Shown here: piece by piece, positions 50,114 through 58,133 of the stretch
Layout of the letters: each line of letters starts with the position of its first letter
Numbering within the stretch: the first letter of the stretch is position 1
From: Thioalkalivibrio thiocyanodenitrificans ARhD 1
Lineage (GTDB): Bacteria > Pseudomonadota > Gammaproteobacteria > Ectothiorhodospirales > Ectothiorhodospiraceae
Length of the DNA: 64,000 nt
Direction: 5' to 3'
Assembly: GCF_000378965.1 (NCBI RefSeq)
Contig: NZ_KB900537.1
Span: 124,001 to 188,000, forward strand
The notes under the pieces: generated by a model
What the model was told of the DNA's origin: nothing
The model's input: the letters and a program-made list of their open reading frames with translations, nothing else
Database searches by the model: none
Made by a program: the position numbers and the translations under genes

Positions 50114-52219
50114 TTATGCGCTGAGCGCTGCGGCGTCGGCAATCCGGTGGAAAGGGGGCAGGGAGTCGAGCATGCGACCCACCCGCTCGATCTCAAGCAG
50201 GCGGTCATCGAGCAGGGTCAGGCGGCCCACGTCGGTTTCCCGGCGAATGAGTCGCCCTGCGGCCTGGATGAGCTTTCGCGTGGCCTCGGGCATGATGTTC
50301 GCCTCGAAGTGCTCACTGCCGTAATGCTCGCGCACTGCCTCGCGGATGGGGTCGTTGGGATGCTCGAACGGAATACGGGTAATGATCACATGCCGACAGT
50401 ACGCACCCGGAAGATCCACCCCTTCCGAGAGCGTGGCCACACCGAACAGTACGCTACCGTCTCCGGAATCGATCCGTGCGCGGTGCTCACGGACCTGGCT
50501 CTGATGGCCGCGGGGTTTTTGCGCGATCACCTGGGCGCGCAGCGGGTGCGCCATTCGCGCGCGCGTCATCTCCATGATCTGGCGGCTGGTGAACAGCACA
50601 AGCGTGGCCTCCCTGGGGTCGATGTTCGCCGAGAGCCATGCCGCCAGCAGCGCCGTGTATCGCGCATATCCCTGAGGATCCCTGGGCGGGCGCATGCCAA
50701 GCCTCGGGATGTGCAGCACGCTCTTCTCGTAGGGGAAGATGTGCGGAAGGGCCAGGTAACGGGTGGAGGAGGGCAGTCCTGCCCTGCGTGCAAAAAACGA
50801 GAAGTCCCCCTCCACGCGCAGGGTTGCCGAAACGAGCACGGTTCGGGAGATCACGGCGAACAGGTCGGGTTCAAGGACTTGCGCCCCCTCAAGGGGCCCT
50901 GTGCAGATCGTGTACTGCGTCTTTCTGTCGTGCGTCTCGACCCCGACCCATCGAACAGAGGTGTCTTGATCGGCAAACTGCTTGAGCCCGGAGAGGTAGT
51001 GCTCGAGCTTTGCGCTCAGGCTCAACGACTCGACCTCGAGTTTGCGCGCAAGCTCGGGCTCCGTGGCGGCAACATGCCCAAGCGCGTGAGCGACCTTCTT
51101 CAGGGTCAGCGAGATGAACCATCCGGGGCGGGTGACCTCGGAGATCAAAACAGCAAGATCCTCCGGGCATTCGGCGAATCTGTGATAAGGCCCGGCCCCG
51201 GCGTCCGGGAAGACGTTGCTCAGCCACCCGCCGAGATCCCTGATCACGCGCGTGAACTTGCGACTGGTAAGCACCTGATACCACCCGGTGACATCGACCA
51301 GCACCGAGAGGGGGGTGAGGGGCGCGCACTTCTCCGCAAGCTCTGCGATCTGGCGGGCAAGGTAGAGCCCGTCGCGCACCGCGATGCGCGTCTTTGCGTG
51401 CTCTACCGCCTTGCTGGGGAGGTGGTGGGCCTCATCGATCACCAGCATGTAGTCGGAGACAGGAAACACCGGCTCCGCCCCGTTTCGCCGCGCCTTGAGA
51501 TCGACAAGAACCATGTCGTGATTGGCGATGATGATGCGCGCGCCGGCGAGCGAGCGACGCGCGCTGTAGAACGGGCACGCCTTCTCATAGGCCCAGCATT
51601 TCTCGCCGATGCATGTCTCGGGCGATGAGCGAACCGCCTCCCATATCGCGGGGGGCTCACCGTCCCAGGCGTCCACGTCCCCCTGCCATGCCCCGGCCCT
51701 CCATACCCCAAGCAGACGTTCCGCGCCGCGCTTCTCCGCGGGCATGCGCGGGTCGAGCTCTTCGCTGCCAAAACCGAAGAGATCCTCCTGGCGCTGGATG
51801 GGGCGAAGCGGGTGTCCGGCGATCCTCTGCGCTTCGTGCAAGCACATGTAGCGCCCCCGGCCCTTGGCGAGCACCATGTCATCGCTACCCAGAAATCCCA
51901 TCCGGGTCAGCACGGGGATGTCCTTGTCAAAGAGCTGGGCCTGGAGCGCAACCGTATTGGTCGCCACCACGATCGGCATGACATCCTTGCCTTCGCGCTC
52001 ACGAATCCCCTGAACGGCGATCGCCGCGATCAGATAGGCCAGGGACTTGCCGGTGCCGGTGGGCGCTTCGGCGCACAGCACGCGCCCCTTCAGGAGCGCC
52101 TCCATGATCTCCTGGGAGAGTCTTACCTGCTCATCGCGCCAGCCAAATCCCGCGCTCTCGCCGAGGCGTCGATACGCCTCCACGATATCCGGGTGAAACT
52201 GGCTGTGCTCAGGAGTCAT
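50114..52219 (-). CDS. dinG: DinG-type helicase with iron-sulfur cysteines
   Basis: 701 residues. Walker A APTGTGKSLAY, DEAH box VIDEAHHLP, and the four-cysteine cluster (GRYMCLHEA and CIGEKCWAYEKACPFY) place it with DinG/XPD superfamily 2 helicases that unwind DNA or R-loops 5' to 3'. The start MTPEHSQ lacks a good ribosome-binding site; ATG 52258, directly after TATACT, is the alternative. Class 2 promoter. Confidence 0.82.
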   Translation of the reverse strand: MTPEHSQFHPDIVEAYRRLGESAGFGWRDEQVRLSQEIMEALLKGRVLCAEAPTGTGKSLAYLIAAIAVQGIREREGKDVMPIVVATNTVALQAQLFDKDIPVLTRMGFLGSDDMVLAKGRGRYMCLHEAQRIAGHPLRPIQRQEDLFGFGSEELDPRMPAEKRGAERLLGVWRAGAWQGDVDAWDGEPPAIWEAVRSSPETCIGEKCWAYEKACPFYSARRSLAGARIIIANHDMVLVDLKARRNGAEPVFPVSDYMLVIDEAHHLPSKAVEHAKTRIAVRDGLYLARQIAELAEKCAPLTPLSVLVDVTGWYQVLTSRKFTRVIRDLGGWLSNVFPDAGAGPYHRFAECPEDLAVLISEVTRPGWFISLTLKKVAHALGHVAATEPELARKLEVESLSLSAKLEHYLSGLKQFADQDTSVRWVGVETHDRKTQYTICTGPLEGAQVLEPDLFAVISRTVLVSATLRVEGDFSFFARRAGLPSSTRYLALPHIFPYEKSVLHIPRLGMRPPRDPQGYARYTALLAAWLSANIDPREATLVLFTSRQIMEMTRARMAHPLRAQVIAQKPRGHQSQVREHRARIDSGDGSVLFGVATLSEGVDLPGAYCRHVIITRIPFEHPNDPIREAVREHYGSEHFEANIMPEATRKLIQAAGRLIRRETDVGRLTLLDDRLLEIERVGRMLDSLPPFHRIADAAALSA

Positions 52220-52258
52220 GAAAGGGTGTCGTCCGCGCTGATGAGTTGAGAGACGCAT

Positions 52259-52275
52259 AGTATAGCACCGGTAAC
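52259..52275 (-). promoter_or_regulatory. class 2 promoter, helicase
   Basis: Minus strand GTTACCGGTGCTATACT; identical to the pil cassette site. Confidence 0.65.
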
Positions 52276-52316
52276 CGGCGACTTACGAGGCTCGCTCCGG
52301 CCTCGCAAGGCGGGCG

Positions 52317-52345
52317 AAGAAAAGCCCCTCCCGAGGAGGGGCTTG
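52317..52345 (-). terminator. terminator of ssb
   Basis: Minus strand AAGCCCCTC, CTCGG, GAGGGGCTT, TTCTTC. Confidence 0.78.
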
Positions 52346-52374
52346 TGAATAGCGTTGATGCGTAACCCCTTGAT

Positions 52375-52815
52375 CTAAAAGGGGATTTCATCTCCAAATG
52401 GGTCGAATTCCTGGGAAGCAGGCGGGGCGCTCTGCTGAGCCTGCGGCTGAGCCTGCGGCTGAGCATGTGCACCGGAGCCCTGGCCGCCGCGCGCACCGAG
52501 CATCTGCATCTCGTTGGCGACGATCTCCGTGGAGTAGCGGTCCTGGCCACTCTGGTCCTGCCACTTGCGGGTCTGAAGACGGCCCTCGACGTAGACCATC
52601 GAGCCCTTCTTGAGATACTCGCCCGCGATCTCCGCCAGGCGCCCGAAGAACACCACGCGATGCCATTCGGTCTTCTCCTGGCGCTCGCCGCTGTTCTTGT
52701 CTCGCCACTTCTCCGTGGTGGCGAGGCTCACGTTGGTCACGGCGCCGCCGTTGGGCGTGTGCCGCACCTCGGGGTCGTTGCCGAGGTTCCCCACCAATAT
52801 CACCTTGTTAACCAT
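52375..52815 (-). CDS. ssb: single-stranded DNA-binding protein SSB
   Basis: 146 residues. [40 protein letters not shown] and [12 protein letters not shown] are standard SSB; the Gln/Pro-rich linker ends in DPFGDEIPF, the partner-binding tip. Start behind CAGGAGGACGT. Own promoter and terminator. Confidence 0.93.
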   Translation of the reverse strand: MVNKVILVGNLGNDPEVRHTPNGGAVTNVSLATTEKWRDKNSGERQEKTEWHRVVFFGRLAEIAGEYLKKGSMVYVEGRLQTRKWQDQSGQDRYSTEIVANEMQMLGARGGQGSGAHAQPQAQPQAQQSAPPASQEFDPFGDEIPF

Positions 52816-52854
52816 ACGTCCTCCTGTTATTGCGGACCCTAATGCCCGTGTTGT

Positions 52855-52863
52855 GTATAGGTA
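52855..52863 (-). promoter_or_regulatory. TCGCTATAC-family promoter core, ssb
   Basis: Minus strand TACCTATAC; back to back with the + strand element at 52912. Confidence 0.55.
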
Positions 52864-52911
52864 CCGCGAAAGCCGCTTAGGCCAACGCCCCGGGGTTTGC
52901 TCCCTGGCGGG

Positions 52912-52920
52912 TCGCTATAC
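52912..52920 (+). promoter_or_regulatory. TCGCTATAC-family promoter core
   Basis: TCGCTATAC followed by CTCCTGAGTTCAG, before the HD hydrolase gene. Confidence 0.62.
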
Positions 52921-52951
52921 CTCCTGAGTTCAGCTGACAAAGGACATAGCG

Positions 52952-53569
52952 ATGAAATTGAGGTACTTGATCGCGGGTTACCTGATCGGTAACGTGCCGC
53001 AACGCCTGGGGCGAAAGGCCTGGATCCTGACGCAATCAGGGCGAAGGTTCTATCCGATCGCGCCGCGCGCAGAAGACGTGGTGATCGAGGATATCGCCCA
53101 TGCGCTTGCAAACATGTGCCGCTTCAACGGCCATTGTTCGGACTACTACTCGGTGGCCCAGCACTCGGTGCTGGTCAGCGAAGCGGTAGAGCGCGCTTTG
53201 CCTGGGGACCCGATGGCGGCGCTACAGGGCTTGCTCCACGACGCGACCGAGGCCTATCTTCCCGATGTGCCCTCGCCCGTGAAGCCCTTTCTCTTTGGCT
53301 TCAAGCGCATCGAGAACAGAGTCATGGCAGCCCTCTGCCAGGCCCTTCACATTCCGCAGGCGTTCCCTCCTGAAATAAAGGCCGCGGATCTGGCCATTCT
53401 CTGGGATGAGGCGCGCGCGCTGCTCAAGGAGCCTCCCAGTGACTGGCATGTCCCGGTAATCCCGCTGGGCGTGCAGATAAGTCCCTGGGAGCCGAAGAAA
53501 GCGAAGCGATTGTTCATGGATCGCTTCAGATCACTGCTTGCGCAGCTCAAATACGCGCAGGCCGCTTAA
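52952..53569 (+). CDS. HD-domain nucleotidase (YfbR-like)
   Basis: 205 residues. YYSVAQHSVLVSEAVERAL, LLHDATEAYLPDVPSPVK and AADLAILWDEARAL carry the HD-domain His/Asp set of 5'-deoxynucleotidases. It would act on dNMPs, in keeping with the dCMP deaminase. Start behind AAAGGACATAGCG. Own terminator. Confidence 0.78.
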   Translation: MKLRYLIAGYLIGNVPQRLGRKAWILTQSGRRFYPIAPRAEDVVIEDIAHALANMCRFNGHCSDYYSVAQHSVLVSEAVERALPGDPMAALQGLLHDATEAYLPDVPSPVKPFLFGFKRIENRVMAALCQALHIPQAFPPEIKAADLAILWDEARALLKEPPSDWHVPVIPLGVQISPWEPKKAKRLFMDRFRSLLAQLKYAQAA

Positions 53570-53581
53570 CCATTCCCCCTC

Positions 53582-53610
53582 GCCGGCGCCTTTTGGTGCC
53601 GGCTTTCTTT
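53582..53610 (+). terminator. terminator of the HD gene
   Basis: GCCGGCGCC, TTTT, GGTGCCGGC, TTTCTTT. Confidence 0.78.
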
Positions 53611-53624
53611 GCGCCCCGCCGCGC

Positions 53625-53633
53625 TCGCTATAT
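53625..53633 (+). promoter_or_regulatory. TCGCTATAC-family promoter core
   Basis: TCGCTATAT about 40 bases before the three-domain gene. Confidence 0.5.
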
Positions 53634-53671
53634 TTGGCGTAGAGGCAACAAAATCAGAGCGAGGCTGGATT

Positions 53672-54721
53672 ATGAGAGACACACAACAGAAGGATTTTCT
53701 TGATCCTCACTCGAGCACTCGAGTGGTCAATGTCCGAGACGAGAAGGCAGACGTCTACATCGGGCGCGGCAGCGCTTACGGCAATCCCTTTCTTGTGCAG
53801 CGCTACGGCCGTGATGGATGTATCGCGCAGTTTCGCGCCTGGATCCGCGAGCAGCCTGAGCTGCTACGTCATGTGCGCGAGACCCTGCCCGGGAAGAGCC
53901 TGGGGTGTCATTGCGCACCGCAGGCCTGTCACGGCGACGTGCTCAAGGAGATCGCCGACGGGCTGTGGGATGCCCGTATCCCACCAGAGCCGGTGTTCGT
54001 ATTCGGCTCCAATGAGGCGGGACGCCATGGCGCCGGCGCTGCCCGTTTTGCGCAAACCACCAGAGGTGCCGAGCCCGGCGTCGGAGTAGGCCCTACGGGG
54101 TCTGCTTATGCGCTGCCGACGAAGGATAAGCAGATCGAGACCCTTGAGCTTGATGCGGTGCGCCGCTATGTGCAGAGCTTCCTGGCGCACGCACGTGCCC
54201 ACCCTGATCAGCTCTTTCAGGTGACGCGCATCGGCTGCGGCCTGGCCGGGTTTGATGATGCGCAGATCGCTCCGCTGTTCAAGGAGCGCTCTGCCAACGT
54301 CCTACTCCCCGGGATCTGGCTCGCGCTGGAGAACCCGCGGCTCGCGCGGGTTGTGGTTGCTGGCTCGAGGGGATTCGAGGATTATCGGTTGCTTGAAGAA
54401 CGGCTCACGCGGATCCTCGACGGATTGGCGCAATCCGGCGCCTCGATCGAGATCGTCTCAGGAGGGGCCAAAGGGGCTGACACCCTGGGTGAGCGTTTCG
54501 CGCTGGAGCATGGTTACCCGATCCGGCGCATGCCGGCCCCGTGGCACCGCTACGGCAAGCGCGCCGGCATGATCAGAAACCAGCTAATGAGCTGGTACGC
54601 CACGCACCTGGTGGCCTTCTGGGACGGGGTCTCCCCGGGAACGAAAATGATGGTCGATACCGCTGGACAGGATAAGATCAAGACAAGGGTGGTTCGCGCA
54701 AACCCTCTCGAGCGGGGGTGA
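53672..54721 (+). CDS. DUF4326 - macro-like - SLOG three-domain fusion
   Basis: 349 residues. About 15-105: DUF4326 (VYIGRGSAYGNPF, LGCHCAPQACHGDVL). About 108-225: the A1S_2505-type phage-associated domain (VFVFGSNEAGRHGAGAARFA, TRIGCGLAGFDDAQIAPLF), macro-like. About 228-345: DUF2493/YspA SLOG (VVVAGSRGFEDYRLLEERL, IVSGGAKGADTLGERFA), a Rossmann nucleotide-binding domain. Such domains usually occur as separate proteins in phages; together they suggest handling of a nucleotide or NAD-derived signal. Function is inferred only. Start behind GCGAGG. Confidence 0.78.
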   Translation: MRDTQQKDFLDPHSSTRVVNVRDEKADVYIGRGSAYGNPFLVQRYGRDGCIAQFRAWIREQPELLRHVRETLPGKSLGCHCAPQACHGDVLKEIADGLWDARIPPEPVFVFGSNEAGRHGAGAARFAQTTRGAEPGVGVGPTGSAYALPTKDKQIETLELDAVRRYVQSFLAHARAHPDQLFQVTRIGCGLAGFDDAQIAPLFKERSANVLLPGIWLALENPRLARVVVAGSRGFEDYRLLEERLTRILDGLAQSGASIEIVSGGAKGADTLGERFALEHGYPIRRMPAPWHRYGKRAGMIRNQLMSWYATHLVAFWDGVSPGTKMMVDTAGQDKIKTRVVRANPLERG

Positions 54722-54746
54722 GAACGCCTGGCAATAGGAGGAAAGC

Positions 54747-54959
54747 ATGCAGTATGTCGTGATGAACGAGAACACGTTGGGGATCATCAGGGAATCCAGC
54801 CCTCAGGCGCTGGAGGTGCTCGCGGGATCCGTACTCAAGGGAGGCCACGACCCAAAGAACGGCATGGTCGCGGTGTCAATGAGGCCCGGCGCCCTGCGCC
54901 CGGCGACCAAGGCTGATTTCGAAGCGTTTCGAGTCTCCGCGAAAGGGCATTTGGAGTAA
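54747..54959 (+). CDS. small hypothetical protein (70 aa)
   Basis: Starts MQYVVMNENTLGIIRE behind AGGAGGAAAG, 25 bases after the fusion gene, so probably one operon. No family recognised. Confidence 0.62.
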   Translation: MQYVVMNENTLGIIRESSPQALEVLAGSVLKGGHDPKNGMVAVSMRPGALRPATKADFEAFRVSAKGHLE

Positions 54960-54966
54960 TTCACAA

Positions 54967-55003
54967 AGAGCCTCGCAACCTGCAAAGCGTTGCGGGGCTC
55001 TTT
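54967..55003 (+). terminator. terminator of the fusion-gene operon
   Basis: AGAGCCTCGCAA, loop, TTGCGGGGCTCT, TTCT. Confidence 0.78.
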
Positions 55004-55029
55004 CTATGATATGGCTTTCGCCACCTCTG

Positions 55030-55068
55030 AATAAGGGCGCCTCTCGAACCAAGCGGTTGGAGGGGCGC
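55030..55068 (-). terminator. terminator of the 131-residue gene
   Basis: Minus strand GCGCCCCTC, loop, GAGAGGCGCCC, TTATTC. Confidence 0.6.
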
Positions 55069-55091
55069 TGAGTCGCGCATTAGCGCGTGAG

Positions 55092-55487
55092 TTACGCGTG
55101 GTAATCCACGCCGTTTCTGGCCCTGCTCAGAATAGTCTGAAACGCGAGATTACGCTCCGGCGCGTCGAGTACTTCGCGGAGCTTTTCATGCGCCGCATCC
55201 CGGCCTTTCTCGCACAGCACTCGCTCGAGTAAAGGCCAGTGCTGAAGCAGCGCACGCCAGCAACCGCTTTGCTCCTGAGCCATCTCATCCAGGCGCTTGC
55301 GCCACCCCGGAAACCCGTTCAGTAGGAGTACGCAGGTTGCGAAATCCCGCCCCGTGGCTGGGTGGTGGCGCCGCGTCATGGGCTTTGCGGACATACGGGA
55401 GAGCAGTGTTCTGGCCCCTGTATGCTCGAGCACTGCGGGATGTCGCATAACGAATCCCAAGATCTCGCTGTCGCTTGGATTTTTCAT
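55092..55487 (-). CDS. hypothetical protein (131 aa)
   Basis: Helical, starts MKNPSDSEILGFVMRHP behind GGAAAGGGG. RCVLLLNGFPGWRKR-type segment and several Trp; family not recognised. Stand-alone unit with element 55524. Confidence 0.58.
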   Translation of the reverse strand: MKNPSDSEILGFVMRHPAVLEHTGARTLLSRMSAKPMTRRHHPATGRDFATCVLLLNGFPGWRKRLDEMAQEQSGCWRALLQHWPLLERVLCEKGRDAAHEKLREVLDAPERNLAFQTILSRARNGVDYHA

Positions 55488-55523
55488 TTGTCCCCTTTCC
55501 TGTGATTTTTCTCACATAGCAAG

Positions 55524-55532
55524 GTGTAGCGA
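55524..55532 (-). promoter_or_regulatory. TCGCTATAC-family promoter core
   Basis: Minus strand TCGCTACAC before the 131-residue gene. Confidence 0.55.
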
Positions 55533-55558
55533 ATTCCCGGGGCGTCTCTGACCATACA

Positions 55559-55583
55559 GAGGGGCGCCATTTCGGCGCCCCGG
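55559..55583 (-). terminator. terminator of the rubrerythrin gene
   Basis: Minus strand GGGGCGCC, GAAAT, GGCGCCCC, TCTGT. Confidence 0.7.
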
Positions 55584-55607
55584 ACAGACCTATCGTGTGT
55601 CTGCTGC

Positions 55608-56027
55608 TCAAGACTCCAACGCATCGAGCGCCTTCTTGAATCGGTTGGCATGCGATCGTTCAGCCTTCGCGAGCGTTTCGAACCAGTCGGCGATCTCGTC
55701 AAATCCCTCGTCACGGGCGACCTTCGCCATGCCCGGGTACATATCTGTGTACTCATGGGTCTCCCCGTGAATGGCGGATTCGAGATTCGCGCGGGTGGCG
55801 CCAAAAGGCATACCTGTGGCTGGGTCCCCGGCCGCCTCCAGGTATTCCATGTGCCCGTGGGCATGCCCTGTCTCACCTTCCGCGGTAGCGCGAAATAGAG
55901 TCGCCACCTCGCTCAGGCCTTCGACATCAGCCTTGTTTGCAAAATAGAGATAACGCCGGTTGGCTTGTGCTTCCCCGGCAAACGCCTCCTTCAGGGAAGT
56001 TTCGGTACGACTGCCTTTGAGTTCCAT
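55608..56027 (-). CDS. rubrerythrin (erythrin domain only)
   Basis: 139 residues. [41 protein letters not shown] and [10 protein letters not shown] carry the di-iron Glu/His ligands of the four-helix domain that removes peroxide. The usual C-terminal rubredoxin with its four cysteines is absent, so electrons must come from another partner. Start ATG behind AGGAGGATGC. Confidence 0.88.
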   Translation of the reverse strand: MELKGSRTETSLKEAFAGEAQANRRYLYFANKADVEGLSEVATLFRATAEGETGHAHGHMEYLEAAGDPATGMPFGATRANLESAIHGETHEYTDMYPGMAKVARDEGFDEIADWFETLAKAERSHANRFKKALDALES

Positions 56028-56067
56028 GCATCCTCCTTTTGATGTGCTTGTAGAACGGGTGTCTTCC

Positions 56068-56076
56068 GTATAGCGA
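56068..56076 (-). promoter_or_regulatory. TCGCTATAC-family promoter core
   Basis: Minus strand TCGCTATAC about 40 bases before the rubrerythrin gene. Confidence 0.62.
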
Positions 56077-56249
56077 TAGAGCAAATAATCCAAGACCTAG
56101 AAACCTATGAATATTAACTATGATGAAGATAGGGAAAACCTAAACAGCGCGGCGCCAGTTGCGCTCGGCGCTGTCTTCTTTGCCCGGCGCTCAGCCGGGC
56201 TGGTCAACTTAGTCGTTTCATACCCCTCGCCAGGCTTGCGCCTTGCACA

Positions 56250-56288
56250 CGAAGAAAAGCCCCGCAATCGCGTGGATTGGCGGGGCTT
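56250..56288 (-). terminator. terminator of the secreted Gly-rich protein gene
   Basis: Minus strand AAGCCCCGC, loop, GCGGGGCTT, TTCTTC. Confidence 0.78.
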
Positions 56289-56316
56289 CGTTTCATGCAA
56301 GGAGCTGCTGCCGGGG

Positions 56317-57030
56317 TTACCAGTTCGTCGGCGGGCAGTTCGCGGTGCAGACCTGGACTTCGATCTGATGGAACATAAGGGTATCCAAGAGCCAGTCCTC
56401 TGAGCCGTCGGTCATCACCTCGAGACCGAAGATATCGTCGGTATAGCCACCCCAGTCAGGGTACGGCATCTCGGCGGTGAACGTCACATTGGTATACGGC
56501 GGGTTCGTGTATGGCTCCAGCCACTCCTTGCCCCAGGACATGATGACGCCCATATCCGCCCACGCCGACGGATCGCTCTCATCAAGGCTTGCGGTCAAGC
56601 GAACAGCATAAAGGGGCATATTGGCGATATTCGGGCTGTAGTCCCAGCTGAGCGGTTCTCCAGCCGAGTACATGACAATATAAGTCGACCAGTAGGGCGC
56701 GGTCATCGTCCACGTGCTGCCATCCCACTGGAACATGTTCTCGCTCCCGGGGTCTGCACTGTAGGGCTGCCAGTGCTGCGGATCCGTGATATCAACCCAG
56801 GACAACACAGGATCGCCACCTTCGCCGCCGCCTTCGCCGCCGCCTTCACCGCCACCTTCACCACCTTCGCCTCCGGATCCTCCGGAACCCAAGGCCTGGG
56901 AAATGCAGTCGCTGCCGCTGCCGGTCATTCCAGGCATGGCGACGGAAAAGCAGTACGAGGTCTCATCACTGTGAGACACCCCGGGTAGCATCAGGGCCGC
57001 AAGGGCAGCCAAAAGAAAAAGTCTTTTCAT
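56317..57030 (-). CDS. secreted protein with Gly/Glu-rich linker
   Basis: 237 residues. Signal peptide LFLLAALAALMLPGVSHS, a short Cys pair (SYC, SDC), a GGEGGG-type linker at about 50-72 and a Trp/Tyr-rich beta domain ending CTANCPPTNW. The domain looks like an adhesin or carbohydrate-binding fold, but no family is recognised. Start behind AACGGAG. Confidence 0.6.
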   Translation of the reverse strand: MKRLFLLAALAALMLPGVSHSDETSYCFSVAMPGMTGSGSDCISQALGSGGSGGEGGEGGGEGGGEGGGEGGDPVLSWVDITDPQHWQPYSADPGSENMFQWDGSTWTMTAPYWSTYIVMYSAGEPLSWDYSPNIANMPLYAVRLTASLDESDPSAWADMGVIMSWGKEWLEPYTNPPYTNVTFTAEMPYPDWGGYTDDIFGLEVMTDGSEDWLLDTLMFHQIEVQVCTANCPPTNW

Positions 57031-57111
57031 CGAAATCTCCGTTGTAGTTGAGTACGAGCCTCTGCCTGGCTCACCCTGGAGCGCATGCAGCCGCGGTTTG
57101 GTTTGTAAGAG

Positions 57112-57120
57112 GTATAGGTA
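57112..57120 (-). promoter_or_regulatory. TCGCTATAC-family promoter core
   Basis: Minus strand TACCTATAC followed by CTCTTACAAACC, about 80 bases before the secreted Gly-rich protein gene. Confidence 0.5.
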
Positions 57121-57165
57121 CCGATGCGCCCGAATCATCCGGGCACACCAACCTCCGGCGCCCTT

Positions 57166-57174
57166 GTGTAGCGA
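57166..57174 (-). promoter_or_regulatory. second TCGCTATAC-family core, same gene
   Basis: Minus strand TCGCTACAC, 54 bases upstream of the previous element. Confidence 0.45.
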
Positions 57175-57251
57175 ATCCTTCCCGCGCATTTGCACCAAAA
57201 CTGAGACGCCCGTGCGGCCTTCGGCTTTCGCAGTCAATCCTCCCCGGCTGG

Positions 57252-57260
57252 TTGCTATAC
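57252..57260 (+). promoter_or_regulatory. TCGCTATAC-family promoter core
   Basis: TTGCTATAC with TCAAT 17 bases upstream. Six bases later comes an ATG that opens a 13-codon frame (MKDCNRVCHAKAQ) overlapping the RNase H start. Confidence 0.55.
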
Positions 57261-57291
57261 AGGGGCATGAAAGACTGCAACCGGGTTTGCC

Positions 57292-58017
57292 ATGCCAAGG
57301 CTCAGTGACGCTCTCTCTCACCGTCTCGGCGCGGCCATCAACACTGCTTTTACACATCCCGCACCGAGCAATATCGCGGCCGTCGTCAATCTGTCAGCAG
57401 GGCTTGCTCCAGACGAAGCCTTGGCGCGCGTCGGCTACCGCTATACCCGCCAGCTGCGCAACGCCAACTCCCCCGAGCAACGCCTGCTACTCTCCAGCGT
57501 CTTTGATCAGATCAAGGAGGCGCTTACTCGAAACGCGCTCCATCGCCAGGACTGGTTCTACGGATACAGCGACGGGTCCAGCAAGCGATGCGGGACCCCT
57601 GTGCCAGACTCCGGAGTGGGCGGGGTCATCTACGACCCCGACAAGCACCCAATTCACGCGTTCAGTGAGTACCGAAAGGGACTTACGTCTTATGAGTCCG
57701 AACTCACCGCGCTCCTGCTGCTCCTTGAGGAAGCGCTGTCGTTGGGTGTGATGCGCTTGTACGCCCATGTCGACTGTCGCTCGCTTGCCGACATGATCGA
57801 GCACAAGCCCTATGACGAGCGCATCCTTCCGCTGACCGAGCGCCTGAGCGATTTCTGCGCAGTGCGCCTGATCGTGATCCCGCGCAAAAACAACCGGGTG
57901 GCGGATCGCCTGGCGCACAAGGCTTGCAGCTCCGGGGGCGTCGGGCTGAATCAGAAGCCCACCGGAGCCTGGCTCGCAAAGGCCGGCGCGGCGCAGGTCG
58001 CCGATGCCGCCGTGTAG
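57292..58017 (+). CDS. ribonuclease H-like protein
   Basis: 241 residues. The catalytic set is visible: YSDGSSKR (Asp), YESELTALLLLLEEAL (Glu), AHVDCRSLADMI (Asp) and NNRVADRLAHKA (Asp), all in RNase HI order. An extra N-terminal helical part of about 90 residues precedes it. It would cleave RNA in RNA-DNA hybrids, beside the DNA polymerase. No ribosome-binding site at the ATG. Confidence 0.75.
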   Translation: MPRLSDALSHRLGAAINTAFTHPAPSNIAAVVNLSAGLAPDEALARVGYRYTRQLRNANSPEQRLLLSSVFDQIKEALTRNALHRQDWFYGYSDGSSKRCGTPVPDSGVGGVIYDPDKHPIHAFSEYRKGLTSYESELTALLLLLEEALSLGVMRLYAHVDCRSLADMIEHKPYDERILPLTERLSDFCAVRLIVIPRKNNRVADRLAHKACSSGGVGLNQKPTGAWLAKAGAAQVADAAV

Positions 58018-58071
58018 TCCGGGCGGGCCCCGCCTCGGGGCGCGCCCCTTGATTCTCCTTTAGAAGCGGCG

Positions 58072-58088
58072 GTTACCTGTGCTATACT
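58072..58088 (+). promoter_or_regulatory. class 2 promoter, DNA polymerase
   Basis: GTTACCTGTGCTATACT, one base different from the 5645 and 52259 sites. Confidence 0.62.
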
Positions 58089-58133
58089 TGTGCATTCCTA
58101 CGCGAACTTCCTCTTTAGAAAGACTTGAGACCC

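Noticed and set aside
52220-52258. TATACTATG at 8032, 35533 and 52254 as a shared translation start signal
   Set aside because: If TATACT is a minus-10 box the ATG would lie before the start of transcription; at 35575 a downstream start has a good ribosome-binding site.
2998-57120. TATAGGGA sequences that look like the core of T7-type phage promoters
   Set aside because: In nearly every case that orientation points away from the gene start; the reverse strand TCCCTATAC fits gene orientation and spacing.
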